This document shows, piece by piece, positions 63,901-64,000 of a stretch of 64,000 nt of DNA. Every line of letters begins with the position of its first letter. Position 1 is the stretch's first letter. Source of the stretch: Polyangium sp. 6x1 (GTDB lineage Bacteria; Myxococcota_A; Polyangia; Polyangiales; Polyangiaceae); NCBI RefSeq assembly GCF_029946515.1, contig NZ_JARZHH010000004.1:124001-188000 (forward strand). The letters are read 5' to 3'. The notes beneath the pieces are model-generated. The model was not told the DNA's origin, did not search any database, and saw nothing but the letters and a program-made list of their open reading frames with translations. A program made the position numbers and the translations under genes.

Positions 63901-64000
63901 GATCCTGCCCGTGCGCGCGGCGCCTTCGCTGGAGGATCTCTCCGCGCGGGCGCTCCGTCGCATCGACGCCGCAGGCACGCTCGAGCAGCGCGTCGCGGCA
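60923..64000 (+). CDS. Ser/Thr protein kinase with cyclase-like and AAA domains (3' end outside window)
   Basis: The frame is open to base 64000 (1026 codons seen). It starts at TTG 60923 (LERQFGRYVLLERLGAGGMAEV). The kinase part (about 1-290) has the Gly loop LGAGGMAEVW, Lys in LALKRIL, HRDVSPQNIL, DFGIAKAK and GKLSYMSPEQ. Residues about 370-510 resemble a nucleotide cyclase (YGGVILEQEPSQVVALFG, ASAGVHVGRVL), but the metal Asp and the Asn/Arg of the active site are missing. An AAA (AAA_16-type) domain starts near 527 (FVGRQEELRRIGEIL, Walker A GEKGIGKT about 559). A helical region follows to the cut. This is a myxobacterial multi-domain signalling kinase; the partner is unknown. Confidence 0.93.
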   Translation, partial: MERQFGRYVLLERLGAGGMAEVWKAKSFGALGFEKTLALKRILPELAREPELLEMFVHEAKLSVRLSHANIVQVFDLGRVEQEGDPPGYYIAMEYVAGLDLATLLARFRRTKTRPPFGMAVFVAAEVAKALDHAHRRRDEQGKALGIVHRDVSPQNILVSWEGEVKVTDFGIAKAKGFMREDEQAGGSVLRVRGKLSYMSPEQSLAQPLDGRSDLFSLGTVLYELVAGTNPFAGAGEAETLRRVRAAEAPPLEIARPDVPRELAAIVRRLLTRRPEERVADAGRLHELLLGYFYATGDRFGSNDLAELVAPFQDDARKGPEIEAGSVLGDIQGAEQERTPVEVPTTSASLKVATETVATANFSEPVGERREGTVLVVTGTCRVPAMPFDVEGAREVITRYGGVILEQEPSQVVALFGLEDADGRDTEAAVRAALVIIRAQKGRGASAGVHVGRVLVDARGVPIVDARLGTLVTQAQALARAVAEQVAVSHPAARIVRAAFGFDELPDGGGSVPEGGRVITSARPPIAASGKFVGRQEELRRIGEILAAATRKRAQVISILGEKGIGKTRLCAEIERRLGRGNWSVGFYAASCPPSGAELPWSGLQAMLQVLCGVQEGDGEQAILATLPRLRALGLQEEESSAVLRQLGARLGDRPSRPVGGMGTALRAAFTRMVHKLCEDRIHCFAWDDAQAMDAATAEAIASVASRNEGAASNIRAVFMLATRTAPPSVLLPLARHHVVALGPLGGEESERLVAERIGVRAAPRELTAFCRERAAGHPLFIEELLKELVDARAVEVEDGRVRLRLDGARAVPRALRALMEARVSRLPQRERGALNAAAILGDPVHTQVLAALLGESFSVVDRGIGELVARGFLRAAGPAEVSFPSPMHGEIVLDTIPHEARRDLHGKAAEAYRAVFGDEVAEAHGEHVGNHLYHAGDRDRAATFYARAASRRVRLYQLEPGIRLLLRAIDLADLDRRPATEIASWLRELCAAILPVRAAPSLEDLSARALRRIDAAGTLEQRVAA

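Overview
The window reads as chromosomal DNA of a large-genome myxobacterium, most likely of the Polyangium/Sorangium group (Polyangiales). Evidence: strongly GC-rich codons with G or C in nearly every third position, many lipoproteins with Gly/Ala/Ser spacers and Cys-rich or SBBP-type repeats, a lysine/alanine-rich histone H1-like protein, a CarD/CdnL regulator, an orphan NtrC-type regulator, and a Ser/Thr kinase with the HRDVSPQN loop common in myxobacterial kinases. The taxonomic call is inference; there is no rRNA in the window. No phage, insertion sequence, CRISPR array or plasmid gene was seen.

Layout. 1-7 kb: an unknown protein, a Spinster-like MFS transporter, the histone-like gene with its own promoter and terminator, an OmpA-type lipoprotein, a Ppx/GppA phosphatase, cdnL behind a strong promoter and a roughly 300-base leader, then a lipoprotein and a TrmL-type tRNA methyltransferase. 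7-16 kb: an outer-membrane barrel candidate, a pterin dehydratase/RNase III/small secreted protein run, two zinc-motif membrane proteins, a parvulin-like isomerase, a zincin-type membrane peptidase and an SBBP lipoprotein. 16-25 kb: a DUF4388/TPR protein, a sigma54 response regulator, a MopE-like lipoprotein, a porin-like protein, tRNA-Cys, a GYF/GAF-like protein and a fused CobA-HemD enzyme. 25-38 kb (minus strand): NhaR-like LysR regulator, PHP lipoprotein, FolB, a Crp/Fnr regulator, a large DUF3857/transglutaminase-like lipoprotein, a methyltransferase/coiled-coil protein coupled to secA, and tRNA-Leu. 38-50 kb: two lipoproteins, a lone receiver, a second Crp/Fnr paralogue, rpoN, an unknown gene, Uma2 and valS, and a receiver with a PopZ-like tail. 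49.5-64 kb: RluA-type pseudouridine synthase, hrcA, an unknown lipoprotein, fur, a P-type-ATPase-like protein, argF, argD, grpE, dnaK and the start of a large kinase cut by the window end.

How the genes work together. Most of the window is housekeeping: protein export (secA), translation (valS, two tRNAs, tRNA/rRNA modification enzymes, RNase III), arginine synthesis (argD-argF), siroheme synthesis, and the heat-shock pair grpE-dnaK with the repressor gene hrcA about 7 kb away. It is layered with regulators (CdnL, RpoN, one NtrC-type activator, two Crp/Fnr proteins, LysR, Fur, HrcA, two receivers, a kinase).

The most unusual protein is the P-type-ATPase-like product at 53.6-56.0 kb. It aligns with metal-pump ATPases but carries Cys in place of the phosphorylated Asp and lacks the CPx metal site, and it sits between argF and fur. 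Two further enzyme-like domains also look catalytically dead: the transglutaminase domain of the 1286-residue lipoprotein and the cyclase-like domain of the terminal kinase. At the DNA level the notable items are a 126-base compound palindrome, a diverged dispersed intergenic repeat present twice, a tandem repeat upstream of secA, and several probable leaderless or very-short-leader starts.
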